Assembly: GCF_000744095.1 (NCBI RefSeq)
Contig: NZ_JQLI01000008.1
Span: 1,860,001 to 1,924,000 of the forward strand
Length of the DNA stretch: 64,000 nt
Source: Cupriavidus necator A5-1
Lineage (GTDB): Bacteria > Pseudomonadota > Gammaproteobacteria > Burkholderiales > Burkholderiaceae
Reading direction: 5' to 3'
Shown here one piece after another: positions 45,865 to 53,965 of this stretch. Position 1 is the stretch's first letter. Each line of letters starts with the position of its first letter. Under the pieces are notes generated by a model, which was not told the origin of the DNA, did no database searches, and saw only the letters and a program-made list of their open reading frames with translations. Position numbers and translations under genes: made by a program.

Positions 45865-45941
45865 GGAGTGGTAGTTCAGTCGGTTAGAATACCGGCCTGT
45901 CACGCCGGGGGTCGCGGGTTCGAGTCCCGTCCACTCCGCCA
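45865..45941 (+). tRNA. tRNA-Asp (anticodon GTC)
   Basis: 77 bases with encoded CCA. Acceptor GGAGTGG with CCACTCC, anticodon loop CTGTCAC giving GTC, T arm GGTTCGAGTCC. It lies 51 bases after tRNA-Val, so they are probably one transcript, ended by the terminator at 45949-45975. Confidence 0.96.
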
Positions 45942-45948
45942 GTTTTAG

Positions 45949-45975
45949 AAAGCGCCCGCGTCAGCGGGCGTTTTC
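45949..45975 (+). terminator. rho-independent terminator after tRNA-Asp
   Basis: AAAGCGCCCGC, the 4-base loop GTCA, GCGGGCGTTTTC: a strong 9-10 bp stem with a T-run, 8 bases past the tRNA-Asp CCA end. Confidence 0.9.
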
Positions 45976-46079
45976 ATTTGCCCGCCATGTTTGCCGCCCT
46001 GCACAAAGGGCGCGCGCCCACCGGCTCCTGCTAGAATCGCGGAGTTTGTCTTTCGTGCCAATCCACTACCCGAATCCGC

Positions 46080-48014
46080 ATGCTTGATTTCGTACGCAAC
46101 AACCGGCGCCTGATGCTTTTGCTGCTGCTGGTGCTTGTTTTCCCGTCGTTCGTGTTCTTCGGCGTGGAGAGCTACTCGCGCTTCATGGACAGCTCGCATG
46201 ACGCCGCCAAGGTCGAGGGCCGCGCCATCAGCGTGCAGGAAGTCGACAACGTGGTACGCGACCAGAGCGAGCGCGCACGCCAGATCCTGGGCGCCAGCTA
46301 TGACCCGCGCCAGTTCGAGGGCCCGGAAGCGCGCAAGGCCGTGCTGGACCAGCTGATCCTGCAGCGCGTGATGGCCAATCAAGTGTCGCGCGAACACCTG
46401 ACCGTGTCCGACGCCAAGCTGTACGAGGAAATCAACAGCCTGCCGGCGATCGCGCAGCTGCCGCGCAAGGCGGACGGCAAGGTCGACGACAAGGCCTACC
46501 TGCAGCTGCTGCAGTCGCAGGGCATGACGCCTGAGCAGTTCGATGCCCGCATGCGCTTCGAGCTGGCCACGCAGCAACTGGGCGCGTCGATCGCCGCCAC
46601 TGCCTTCGTGCCCAAGTCGCTGCTGGACCGCCTGATCGCCGTGCGCGACCAGCAGCGCGACGTGCAGATGCTGCTGTTCAAGCCGGCCAGCTACACCGCC
46701 AAGGTGCAGCCCGACGCGGCCGCGCTGAAGGCTTACTACGACAGCCACAAGGCTGAATTCTCGGTGCCGGAGCAGGCCAAGGTGGAATACCTGGTGCTGT
46801 CGGGCGAGGCGCTGGCCGCAGCGCAGACGGTCACGCCGGAAGAGCTCAAGTCGTACTACGAAAGCAATATCGCGCGCTTCCGCACCGATGAGCAGCGCCG
46901 CGCCAGCCATATCCTGATCGTGGCACCGAAGGACGCGCCCGCTGCCGAGCGCCAGGCCGCGAAGGACAAGGTCACCAAGCTGCTGGAAGAGCTGCGCAAG
47001 CATCCCGAGACCTTTGCCGACGTGGCCAAGAAGCAGTCGCAGGATCCGGGCTCGGCCGATAAGGGCGGCGACCTGGGCTTCATGGGCCACGGCGCGCTGG
47101 TCAAGCCGTTCGAGGACGCCATGTACGCGCTCAAGGACGGCCAGATCAGCGACGTGGTGGAAACCGACTACGGCTTCCACATCATCAAGCTGACCGGCAT
47201 CAAGCCGTCGGAAACCAAGCCGCTCGATGCGGTGCGCCCGGAACTGGAAGCGGAGCTGCGCAAGCAGTTCGCCGACAAGAAGTTTGCCGAGCAAGCCGAC
47301 GCGTTCGGCAACACCGTCTACGAACAGGCCGACAGCCTGAAGACGGCCGCCGACAAGTTCAAGCTGACCGTCCAGACTGCTGACAACGTGACGCGCCAGC
47401 CCAACCCGGCGCTGGGCGCGCAGAACCCGCTCAACAACGAAAAGGTGCTCAAGGCGCTGTTCAGCGACGACGCGATCAAGAACAAACGCAACACCGAGGC
47501 GGTCCAGGTCGCGCCCAATACGCTGGTGGCCGCGCGCATCGTCGAATACCGTCCGGCGACCGTGCGCAAGTTCGAAGAAGTCGAGGCCAAGGTGCGCGAA
47601 GGCTATATCGCCCAGCAGGCTGCCGAGCAGGCACACAAGGAAGGCGAAGCGCGGCTCGAGGCGCTGAAGAAAGCCGACAGCGCCGCCGGTTTCGGTGCGG
47701 TGCAGACCGTCTCGCGCGCCAAGGCCGAAGGCGTTCCGCCCAAGGCCGTGGAAGCGGTGATGCGTGCCGATACGACCAAGCTGCCGGCGGTGGTGGGTGT
47801 CGACCTGGGTGGCGAGGGCTATGCGATCTACCGCATCAGCAAGGTCAGCCAGCCGACTCAGGCCAACCCGGCGCAACGCCAGGCCGAAGCGCAGCAGTTG
47901 TCGCAGCTGGCCGGCCAGACCGACCTGCAGGCGTTCTATGAAAGCCTGAAGGCGCGCTCGAAGGTGAAGCTGCTGACGCCGGTTGGTAGCTCGCAGGCGC
48001 AGGGCGCGGAGTAA
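46080..48014 (+). CDS. ppiD: periplasmic folding chaperone / peptidyl-prolyl isomerase PpiD
   Basis: 644 residues. One N-terminal membrane helix (about 10-30, RLMLLLLLVLVFPSFVFFGV) anchors it in the inner membrane with the bulk in the periplasm. A SurA_N-like chaperone region follows (about 35-200), then a parvulin domain (about 275-380) with ASHILIVAP, KKQSQDPGSADKGGDLGFM and VVETDYGFHIIKL, then a long helical C-terminal part. Assists outer-membrane and exported proteins near the Sec translocon. Its place directly after lon and the two tRNAs is the usual order in this group. A 48-bp repeat follows its stop. Confidence 0.93.
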   Translation: MLDFVRNNRRLMLLLLLVLVFPSFVFFGVESYSRFMDSSHDAAKVEGRAISVQEVDNVVRDQSERARQILGASYDPRQFEGPEARKAVLDQLILQRVMANQVSREHLTVSDAKLYEEINSLPAIAQLPRKADGKVDDKAYLQLLQSQGMTPEQFDARMRFELATQQLGASIAATAFVPKSLLDRLIAVRDQQRDVQMLLFKPASYTAKVQPDAAALKAYYDSHKAEFSVPEQAKVEYLVLSGEALAAAQTVTPEELKSYYESNIARFRTDEQRRASHILIVAPKDAPAAERQAAKDKVTKLLEELRKHPETFADVAKKQSQDPGSADKGGDLGFMGHGALVKPFEDAMYALKDGQISDVVETDYGFHIIKLTGIKPSETKPLDAVRPELEAELRKQFADKKFAEQADAFGNTVYEQADSLKTAADKFKLTVQTADNVTRQPNPALGAQNPLNNEKVLKALFSDDAIKNKRNTEAVQVAPNTLVAARIVEYRPATVRKFEEVEAKVREGYIAQQAAEQAHKEGEARLEALKKADSAAGFGAVQTVSRAKAEGVPPKAVEAVMRADTTKLPAVVGVDLGGEGYAIYRISKVSQPTQANPAQRQAEAQQLSQLAGQTDLQAFYESLKARSKVKLLTPVGSSQAQGAE

Positions 48015-48052
48015 GCCTATACGCTGCGTACAGGCAAACTGCTTGCGGCGGT

Positions 48053-48100
48053 TTGCTCCCCTCTCCCGCTTGCGGGAGAGGGGCCGGGGGAGAGGGCAGG
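48053..48100 (+). repeat. 48-bp palindromic repeat element, copy 2
   Basis: Exact reverse complement of 4484-4531, over 43 kb away. It starts 38 bases past the ppiD stop and has the same orientation relative to ppiD as copy 1 has to argE. Perfect 12-bp stem at its centre. It lies in the convergent gap between ppiD and tesA (268 bases), which also holds the related element at 48168-48209. Confidence 0.85.
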
Positions 48101-48167
48101 AATGTCAAAGGCTGAGGGCGGTGGGTTAACACCGTTGGCCCGGCTTGATGTGGCTCCTTGCTAGCCC

Positions 48168-48209
48168 ACCCCTCTCCCCAACCCTCTCCCCCTGAGGGGC
48201 GAGGGAGAG
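48168..48209. repeat. diverged CCCTCTCC-type repeat
   Basis: CACCCCTCTCCCC followed by CCCTCTCCCCCTGAGGGG and CGAGGGAGAGC: an imperfect hairpin of the same C/T-rich family as the 48-bp element. It lies 73 bases before the tesA stop in the convergent gap. Confidence 0.65.
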
Positions 48210-48281
48210 CACCTTGCTTAGGCTAGTTCGGGCGGCTTTGGGGCACCCAAAACCGTTGGCTTCGCTTCGGCTGTCTGGAAG

Positions 48282-48926
48282 CTATTTGCTGCGCTTGAGC
48301 ATCGGCTTGAGCTGCGGCCACACCGTCTCAAGCAGCGCCGGCTGTGCGGCCGCGGTCGGGTGGATGCGGTCCTGCTGGAACCAGTCCTGCCGGGTGATGA
48401 CCTTGTCGAGGAAGAACGGCACCAGCCGCACCTTGTACTCGCTGGCCAGCTTCGGGTACAGCGAGACGAACTTCTCCGTGTAATCCTGGCCATAGTTGGG
48501 CGGGATGCGCATGCCGATCAGCAGCACGCCGGCGCCGGCCTTCTGTGCGGTGGTAACGATATTGCGCAGGTTGGCTTCAGTGGTTGGCAGCGGCAACCCG
48601 CGCAATGCGTCGTTGGCGCCGAGCTCCACCACCACGATCGCCGGGCGATGCCGCGACAGCAGCTCGGGCAGCCGCGTCTTGCCGCCGACGGTGGTCTCGC
48701 CGCTGATGCTGGCATTGACGACGCTATAATCGAAGCGCTCCTGCCGCAGCCGGTCCTGCAGGAGCGTGACCCAGCCGGTGCCGCGCGTGATGCCGTACTC
48801 GGCGGACAGGCTGTCGCCCAGCACCAGCAATGCCGGCGCAGCGGCCTGGGCCGCCCCCGACATCGTCAGTGCCATGCAGCCTGCCAGCAGCAGCCTGCGC
48901 CAATTGCCTCGGATCCCTTTATCCAT
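48282..48926 (-). CDS. tesA: arylesterase / acyl-CoA thioesterase I / lysophospholipase L1 TesA
   Basis: 214 residues. Signal peptide 1-29 (MDKGIRGNWRR, hydrophobic core, GAAQA), so periplasmic. SGNH-hydrolase blocks: GDSLSAEYG with nucleophile S39, GETT (block II), GANDALRG (block III) and DRIHP with the catalytic Asp and His (block V). Hydrolyses acyl thioesters, aryl esters or lysophospholipids. Start ATG 48926 overlaps by two bases the ATG of the divergent ybbA at 48925; an ATG at 48938 would overlap more. Divergent tesA/ybbA is the known order in E. coli. Confidence 0.93.
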   Translation of the reverse strand: MDKGIRGNWRRLLLAGCMALTMSGAAQAAAPALLVLGDSLSAEYGITRGTGWVTLLQDRLRQERFDYSVVNASISGETTVGGKTRLPELLSRHRPAIVVVELGANDALRGLPLPTTEANLRNIVTTAQKAGAGVLLIGMRIPPNYGQDYTEKFVSLYPKLASEYKVRLVPFFLDKVITRQDWFQQDRIHPTAAAQPALLETVWPQLKPMLKRSK

Positions 48927-49623
48927 GTCCTCTTCCATTCTCGCCGTCGAGTCTCTCGGAAAGACCGTTGCCGACACGACGGGTTCGCTGACGATTTTGC
49001 ACGACGTGTCCTTTTCCGTCACGCCGGGCGAAACGCTCGCCATCGTGGGGGCCTCCGGATCGGGCAAGTCGACGCTGCTCGGGCTGCTCGCAGGGCTGGA
49101 CCTGCCCAGCACCGGCACCGTGCACTTGCAGGGCCAGGACCTGTATGCGCTCGATGAAGATCAGCGCGCGGCGCTGCGCGGTCGCCATGTCGGCTTCGTG
49201 TTCCAGTCGTTCCAGCTGGTAGCCCATCTGACCGCGCTGGAAAACGTGATGCTGCCGCTGGAGCTGCGCGGCGAAACGTCGCAGGTACGCGAGCGCGCGG
49301 TGGACATGCTGCAGCGCGTGGGCCTGGGCGCGCGGCTCGAGCACTACCCGCGCACGCTGTCGGGCGGCGAGCAGCAGCGCGTGGCGCTGGCGCGGGCGTT
49401 CGTGGCGCGCCCGGATATCCTATTTGCCGACGAGCCGACCGGCAGCCTCGATACCGCCACCGGCGAAGCGGTGATCGCGCTGATGTTCGAGCTCAACCGC
49501 GATGCCGGCTCCACGCTGGTGCTGGTCACGCACGACCGCTCGGTGGCGGCGCGCTGCGCCCGTATCCTGACCATCGACGCCGGCCGCGTGGCCAGCGACG
49601 AATGGATGGGCGCGGAAGTCTGA
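48925..49623 (+). CDS. ybbA: ABC transporter ATPase YbbA (LolD/MacB-like)
   Basis: 232 residues. Walker A VGASGSGKSTLLGLL, Q-loop VFQSFQLV, signature LSGGEQQRVALARAF, Walker B ILFADEPTGSLD and VTHDRSVA, all intact; LolD/MacB-type ATPase. Next to tesA it corresponds to YbbA, the ATPase predicted to work with the FtsX-like permease YbbP. Here the permease gene is missing: pgi follows on the opposite strand after 4 bases. The start at 48925 (MSSSILAVESLGK) matches the family; the reading to 48766 is antisense to tesA. It must have a promoter within tesA or a leaderless message. Confidence 0.88.
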   Translation: MSSSILAVESLGKTVADTTGSLTILHDVSFSVTPGETLAIVGASGSGKSTLLGLLAGLDLPSTGTVHLQGQDLYALDEDQRAALRGRHVGFVFQSFQLVAHLTALENVMLPLELRGETSQVRERAVDMLQRVGLGARLEHYPRTLSGGEQQRVALARAFVARPDILFADEPTGSLDTATGEAVIALMFELNRDAGSTLVLVTHDRSVAARCARILTIDAGRVASDEWMGAEV

Positions 49624-49627
49624 AACC

Positions 49628-51271
49628 TCAGCACGCCGCGCCGGCCTTCAGCACGGCGCGGGCGCGGTCGATCAGCGCCGAGGTCGACGCATCGTGCTGG
49701 CCGGTGCTGTCGCCGGTCAGCTCGGCCTCGATTGGGCGCGCCAGGATCTTGCCCAGTTCCACGCCCCACTGGTCGAACGAATTGATGTTCCAGACCACGC
49801 CCTGCACGAAGGTGCGGTGCTCGTACAGCGCGATCAGCGCGCCCAGCACGTGTGGCGTCAGGTCTTCCATCAGCAGCATATTGCTGGGCCGGTTGCCGTC
49901 GAACACCATATGCGCGATGCGCACTTCGTCGGTCAGGCCGGCGGCGCGCAGCTCATCGGCGCTGCGCCCGCGCATCAGCGCCTCGGCCTGCGCGAAGCAG
50001 TTGGCCAGCAGCTTGGCATGATGGCCCGGCAGCCGGCGCGGCGGCACCAGCGGCGCGACGAAATCCACCGGCACCACCTGCGAGCCCTGGTGGATCTGCT
50101 GGAAGTAGGCATGCTGGCCGTTGGTGCCGGCCGTGCCCCAGACCACCGGCGAGGTATGGGTGCGCACGCGCTGCCCGCCGAGCTGCACCGACTTGCCGTT
50201 GCTCTCCATCTCCAGCTGCTGCAGGAACGCGGGAAACAGTTCCAGCGAGGTGGAGTAGGGCGCCATGCAACTGGTCGGCAGATGCCAGAAATTGCGGTAC
50301 CAGATGCCCAGCATGCCGAGGATCACCGGCATGTTGCGCTCCAGCGGCGCGGTGCGGAAGTGCTCGTCCATCGCGCGCCCGCCCGCCAGCAGGTCGGCAA
50401 AGGCATCGAAGCCCACCGCCAGCGTGATCGACAGGCCGACCGAGGACCACAGCGAGAAGCGCCCGCCGATCCAGTCCCAGAACTCGAACATATTGGCCGG
50501 GTCGATGCCGAACTCGCGCACTGCGTCGACATTGGTCGAGACCGCGACGAAGTGCTTGGCCAGGTCGCCTTCGGCCACGCCGTTGGCGACGAACCAGGCG
50601 CGCGCACTGCGCGCATTGGCCATGGTCTCCAGCGTGGTGAAGGTCTTGGAGCAGACGATTACCAGCGTCTGCTGCGGATCGAGCCGCACCAGCGTCTCGG
50701 CGAGGTCGGTGCCGTCCACATTGGAGACGAAGTGCATGCGCGGGCCGGCCTGGCCGTCCGCATCGGACAGGTGCGACAGCGCGCGGCACACCATGCGTGG
50801 GCCCAGGTCGGAGCCGCCGATGCCGATATTGATGACATCGGTGATGCGCTGGCCGGTGGCGCCTTTCCAGGCGCCGCTGCGCACACGCTCGGAAAAATCG
50901 CGCATGCGCACCAGCACCTCCTGGATCGCCGGCATGACCGGCACGCCGTCGACCTTGTAGCCGGCGCCGGCGGTGGCGCGCAGGGCTACGTGCAGCGCTG
51001 CGCGGTCCTCGGTGGTGTTGATGTGTTCGCCGGCGAACATCGCGTCACGGCGACCCGGCACGCCCGCTTCCGCTGCGAGCTGCGTCAGCAGCCGCATGGT
51101 CTCGGGCGTAATGCGGTTCTTCGAATAGTCGAGATAAAGCCCGGCGGCTTCCAGCGAGAATTGCGCGACGCGTTGCGCGCCCTCGCCGTCGAACCACTCG
51201 CGCATCTGAGCGTCGCGAAGGGTGTCATGGTGCCGCAGCAGGGCGTTCCAGGCGTGAAGGTCGGTAGGCAT
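49628..51271 (-). CDS. pgi: glucose-6-phosphate isomerase
   Basis: 547 residues. Interconverts glucose 6-phosphate and fructose 6-phosphate in the cytosol. Signatures: INIGIGGSDLGPRMV (phosphate-binding region), VCSKTFTTLETMANA, DWIGGRFSLWSSVGLS, and TNGQHAYFQQIHQGSQVVPVDF with the catalytic His. Length equals that of E. coli Pgi (549). Start ATG 51271, without a strong Shine-Dalgarno. The stop lies 4 bases from the convergent ybbA stop. Cupriavidus use the Entner-Doudoroff route for sugars, so Pgi mainly serves fructose use and gluconeogenesis (known for the genus, not read from sequence). Confidence 0.97.
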   Translation of the reverse strand: MPTDLHAWNALLRHHDTLRDAQMREWFDGEGAQRVAQFSLEAAGLYLDYSKNRITPETMRLLTQLAAEAGVPGRRDAMFAGEHINTTEDRAALHVALRATAGAGYKVDGVPVMPAIQEVLVRMRDFSERVRSGAWKGATGQRITDVINIGIGGSDLGPRMVCRALSHLSDADGQAGPRMHFVSNVDGTDLAETLVRLDPQQTLVIVCSKTFTTLETMANARSARAWFVANGVAEGDLAKHFVAVSTNVDAVREFGIDPANMFEFWDWIGGRFSLWSSVGLSITLAVGFDAFADLLAGGRAMDEHFRTAPLERNMPVILGMLGIWYRNFWHLPTSCMAPYSTSLELFPAFLQQLEMESNGKSVQLGGQRVRTHTSPVVWGTAGTNGQHAYFQQIHQGSQVVPVDFVAPLVPPRRLPGHHAKLLANCFAQAEALMRGRSADELRAAGLTDEVRIAHMVFDGNRPSNMLLMEDLTPHVLGALIALYEHRTFVQGVVWNINSFDQWGVELGKILARPIEAELTGDSTGQHDASTSALIDRARAVLKAGAAC

Positions 51272-51407
51272 GCGGGACTAGGAAGTTGCAGGGGCGCGAG
51301 TGCACGCGGCGGCGCAGACTCGCAAGTATATCGCCTGCGCCGGGGCACTTTTACCCCTCGGCGTAGGCAACTCGTTATCACTTGCAACATAGCAGCATGC
51401 GTGCCCG

Positions 51408-52373
51408 CTAAGTATCGGACATTGTCTGACGTCGCCGGCCAGCGAGCCGGCTCGCAACAGCGCGCAGCACCGGTTCGCCGCCCGCCACGCACAAGCCACC
51501 CAGGCAGATGATGCCGATGCCACCTGCGGTGGTCCAGTCCGGCAACTGGCCGAAGGCCAGGTAGCCGATCACCATGGCCGACACGATCTGCAGATACAGG
51601 AAAGGGCTCAGAAACGACGCATCCGCGTACTGAAAGGCACGGATGACGAAATAGTGCCCGAGTGACCCCGTGATCCCCGCCGACACCAGCAGCGCACATT
51701 GCAGCGGCGTAGGCCAGGCGCTGAACCAGAAGAACGGCACGATCAGCGTGGTCAGGCAGGCGCCGGTTACGCCGCTCTGGATCAGCGTGGTCATGGGCGC
51801 GTCATAGGCTGCGATGCGCCGCGTCAGCATCTGCAACAGCGCGAACACCAGCGCCGATACCAGCCCAAGGCCGACGCCGAGCGGGCTCAGCTGGCCACCG
51901 GGACGCACCACCACCAGCATGCCGGCAAAGCCAACCACCACGCCGGTCCAGCGCATCCAGCGCGCATGGCGACCTGGGCGCTCACCGAGCAGCCACGGCG
52001 ACAGCGCCACCACGAACAGCGGCGCGCAGAAGTTCAGCGCGGTGGCCTGCGCCAGCGGCATCAGCATCAGTACGCTGAAGAACACCAGCGTCGATACCAG
52101 CATCAGCCCGCCGCGCAGCCATTGCAGGCCCGGTTTCGCCGGACGCCACTGGCGGCGCCAGCCGGCCGGGCCGAGCAGCAGGAAGATCGCGACCACATGG
52201 CCGACATAGCGCACCCACGCCACCCCCACCAGCGGCAGCCCCTGCTGCGTCAGCGTCTTGCTGGTGGCATCGAGCAGGCTAAGGACCCATTGGCCGATTA
52301 CCAGCAGCGCGATGCCGGTAAGCAGGTTGCGGCGGTCGGCGGGATCACGCAGCAGCAGCGCGCCGCGCGTCAT
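51408..52373 (-). CDS. EamA/DMT-family membrane transporter
   Basis: 321 residues, ten predicted helices in two EamA repeats (about 18-140 and 160-300). ALNFCAPLFVVALSPWLLGERP and the second repeat ADASFLSPFLYLQIVSAMVIGYLAFGQLPD show the typical helix-Pro-Glu turns. Family members export amino acids, nucleobases or drugs; the substrate is unknown. Its ATG overlaps the nnr stop (ATGA at 52370-52373), so it is translationally coupled to nnr. It is the last gene of the run starting with the amidase at 59762. The C-terminal tail is basic (RLAGRRRQ). Confidence 0.9.
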   Translation of the reverse strand: MTRGALLLRDPADRRNLLTGIALLVIGQWVLSLLDATSKTLTQQGLPLVGVAWVRYVGHVVAIFLLLGPAGWRRQWRPAKPGLQWLRGGLMLVSTLVFFSVLMLMPLAQATALNFCAPLFVVALSPWLLGERPGRHARWMRWTGVVVGFAGMLVVVRPGGQLSPLGVGLGLVSALVFALLQMLTRRIAAYDAPMTTLIQSGVTGACLTTLIVPFFWFSAWPTPLQCALLVSAGITGSLGHYFVIRAFQYADASFLSPFLYLQIVSAMVIGYLAFGQLPDWTTAGGIGIICLGGLCVAGGEPVLRAVASRLAGRRRQTMSDT

Positions 52374-53959
52374 GCGCCGGTCCCGGCCAGCAAGCGGTTA
52401 AAGACCGATCGCGCCGGCGCATACAGCTCGCTTGCCGTGACGCCTGCTGGGCCAATGCCTTGCGCAACCAGCTCGTCGGCGGCACGGCCGTGGATCCATA
52501 CCGCCGCCTGCGCGGCGGCCAGCGGCGGCATGCCCTGTGCCAGCAGCGCGCCCAGCATGCCGGCCAGCACGTCGCCGGTGCCGGCGCTGGCAAGCGCCGC
52601 ATTGCCGGTCGGGTTCAGCGTGCAGACGCCGCCGTTCGGCGCCGCGATCACCGTGCCCGATCCCTTCAGTACGACCACGGCCTGCCACTGCGTAGCCAGC
52701 GCGGCGGCAGCAGCGGGCCGGTCGCGCTGGACCTCGGCAACGGGGGCGCCCATCAGGCGTGCGGCCTCCAGCGGGTGCGGCGTCATCACGCACGGTGCGC
52801 CGGCGGCGGCGAGCGCGCCCGCCAGCGCCGGATCGGCGGCCAGCAGGTTCAGCGCATCGGCATCGAGCACCAGCGGCACTGGCGCGCCTTGCAGCAGGCG
52901 CGCGAATTGCCGGTGCGCGTGGGCGTCCGTGCCCATGCCCGGGCCGATCACCAGCGCAGATATCGAGGACAGCGGCAATCCGTCCACCGGATGCAGCATC
53001 AGCTCCGGGTGCTGCGAGTCGACGAGCGGCGCGGGCTGCGCCAGGAAGCCGATATGCACCTTGCCCGCACCCAGGTACTGCGCGGCCCTGGCGCCCAGCA
53101 GCGGCGCACCGGTCATGCCAAGGTTGCCGCCGATGATGGCCAGCGAGCCATGTGTGCCCTTGTTGCTGGCATGGTGGCGCCGCGGCAGCGCGGCATCGAA
53201 CAGGGCCGGGCCGTTGACCATGGCGTCCGGCGCCTCGGCCGGCGGGTAGTCGAGCCCGATCGGTGCAATATCCACCGCGCCGGCGCAGTCGCGTCCTTCC
53301 AGTGTCAGCAGGCCGGGCTTGGCGGCGATAAAGCTCAACGTGCGTTGCGCGCGGATGGCGGGCACGCCGGCGCCGGTGTCGGCGAACAGGCCGCTCGGGA
53401 TATCGAGCGCGAACACCGGCAGCGCGCTGCGGTTGATCTGCCCGATCCACCACGCCATGGCGCCGCCGGCCGGCCGGTTCAGGCCGATGCCGAGTAGGCC
53501 GTCAACAATCGCGGCCGTGTCCGCGGGCCAGTCAACGTCCTGCGAGGTGTCCATGGTCGCCACCACGCGCACCGGTACGCCGGCGGCGCGGACTTGTTGC
53601 CAGGCGATCGCGGCATCGGCGGGCAGGCGGTCCGGCTCGGCGGCCAGCCACACCTGCACCGCGCGGCCTGCGCCGTGCAACTGCGTGGCAGCCACCAGCG
53701 CATCGCCGCCGTTGTTGCCGGGGCCGGCCACGAACAGCAGCGAGCCGGCCGACGCGTGGTGTGCCAGCCAGCGGGCGGCCGTGGCGCCGGCGCGCGACAT
53801 CAGCGTGAAGGCGGGCAGCTGCGCCAGTGCGGCTTGCTCGATGCGGCGGATGGCGGCGACGTCGTAGAGGGGAACGGGCGAGGGTGACGCGGCGTCAAGC
53901 GCAAACCAGCCGTCGCCATTGGCTAGCGGCGAGGCATTGGAGGAGTCAGGGAGGCTCAT
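52370..53959 (-). CDS. nnr: bifunctional NAD(P)H-hydrate epimerase / ADP-dependent dehydratase
   Basis: 529 residues joining the two repair activities for damaged NAD(P)HX. The N-terminal epimerase part (YjeF_N, about 30-235) has FVAGPGNNGGDALVAATQLH and VDGLLGIGLNRP. The C-terminal dehydratase (YjeF_C, about 245-520) has GTHGSLAIIGGNLGMTGAPLLGAR split as GGNLGMTGAP, VMTPHPLEAARL, VLKGSGTVIAAP, and NAALASAGTGDVLAGMLGALLAQG, the ATP/ADP-binding motif. It starts 6 bases after the dadA stop and overlaps the next gene by 4 bases. Housekeeping metabolite repair; its position in this operon may be chance. Confidence 0.94.
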   Translation of the reverse strand: MSLPDSSNASPLANGDGWFALDAASPSPVPLYDVAAIRRIEQAALAQLPAFTLMSRAGATAARWLAHHASAGSLLFVAGPGNNGGDALVAATQLHGAGRAVQVWLAAEPDRLPADAAIAWQQVRAAGVPVRVVATMDTSQDVDWPADTAAIVDGLLGIGLNRPAGGAMAWWIGQINRSALPVFALDIPSGLFADTGAGVPAIRAQRTLSFIAAKPGLLTLEGRDCAGAVDIAPIGLDYPPAEAPDAMVNGPALFDAALPRRHHASNKGTHGSLAIIGGNLGMTGAPLLGARAAQYLGAGKVHIGFLAQPAPLVDSQHPELMLHPVDGLPLSSISALVIGPGMGTDAHAHRQFARLLQGAPVPLVLDADALNLLAADPALAGALAAAGAPCVMTPHPLEAARLMGAPVAEVQRDRPAAAAALATQWQAVVVLKGSGTVIAAPNGGVCTLNPTGNAALASAGTGDVLAGMLGALLAQGMPPLAAAQAAVWIHGRAADELVAQGIGPAGVTASELYAPARSVFNRLLAGTGA

Positions 53960-53965
53960 GGGTGG

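Noticed and set aside
46496..47876. Minus-strand frames antisense to ppiD
   Set aside because: Low-complexity Leu/Arg/His-rich products without ribosome sites; the ppiD reading on the plus strand is complete and domain-supported.
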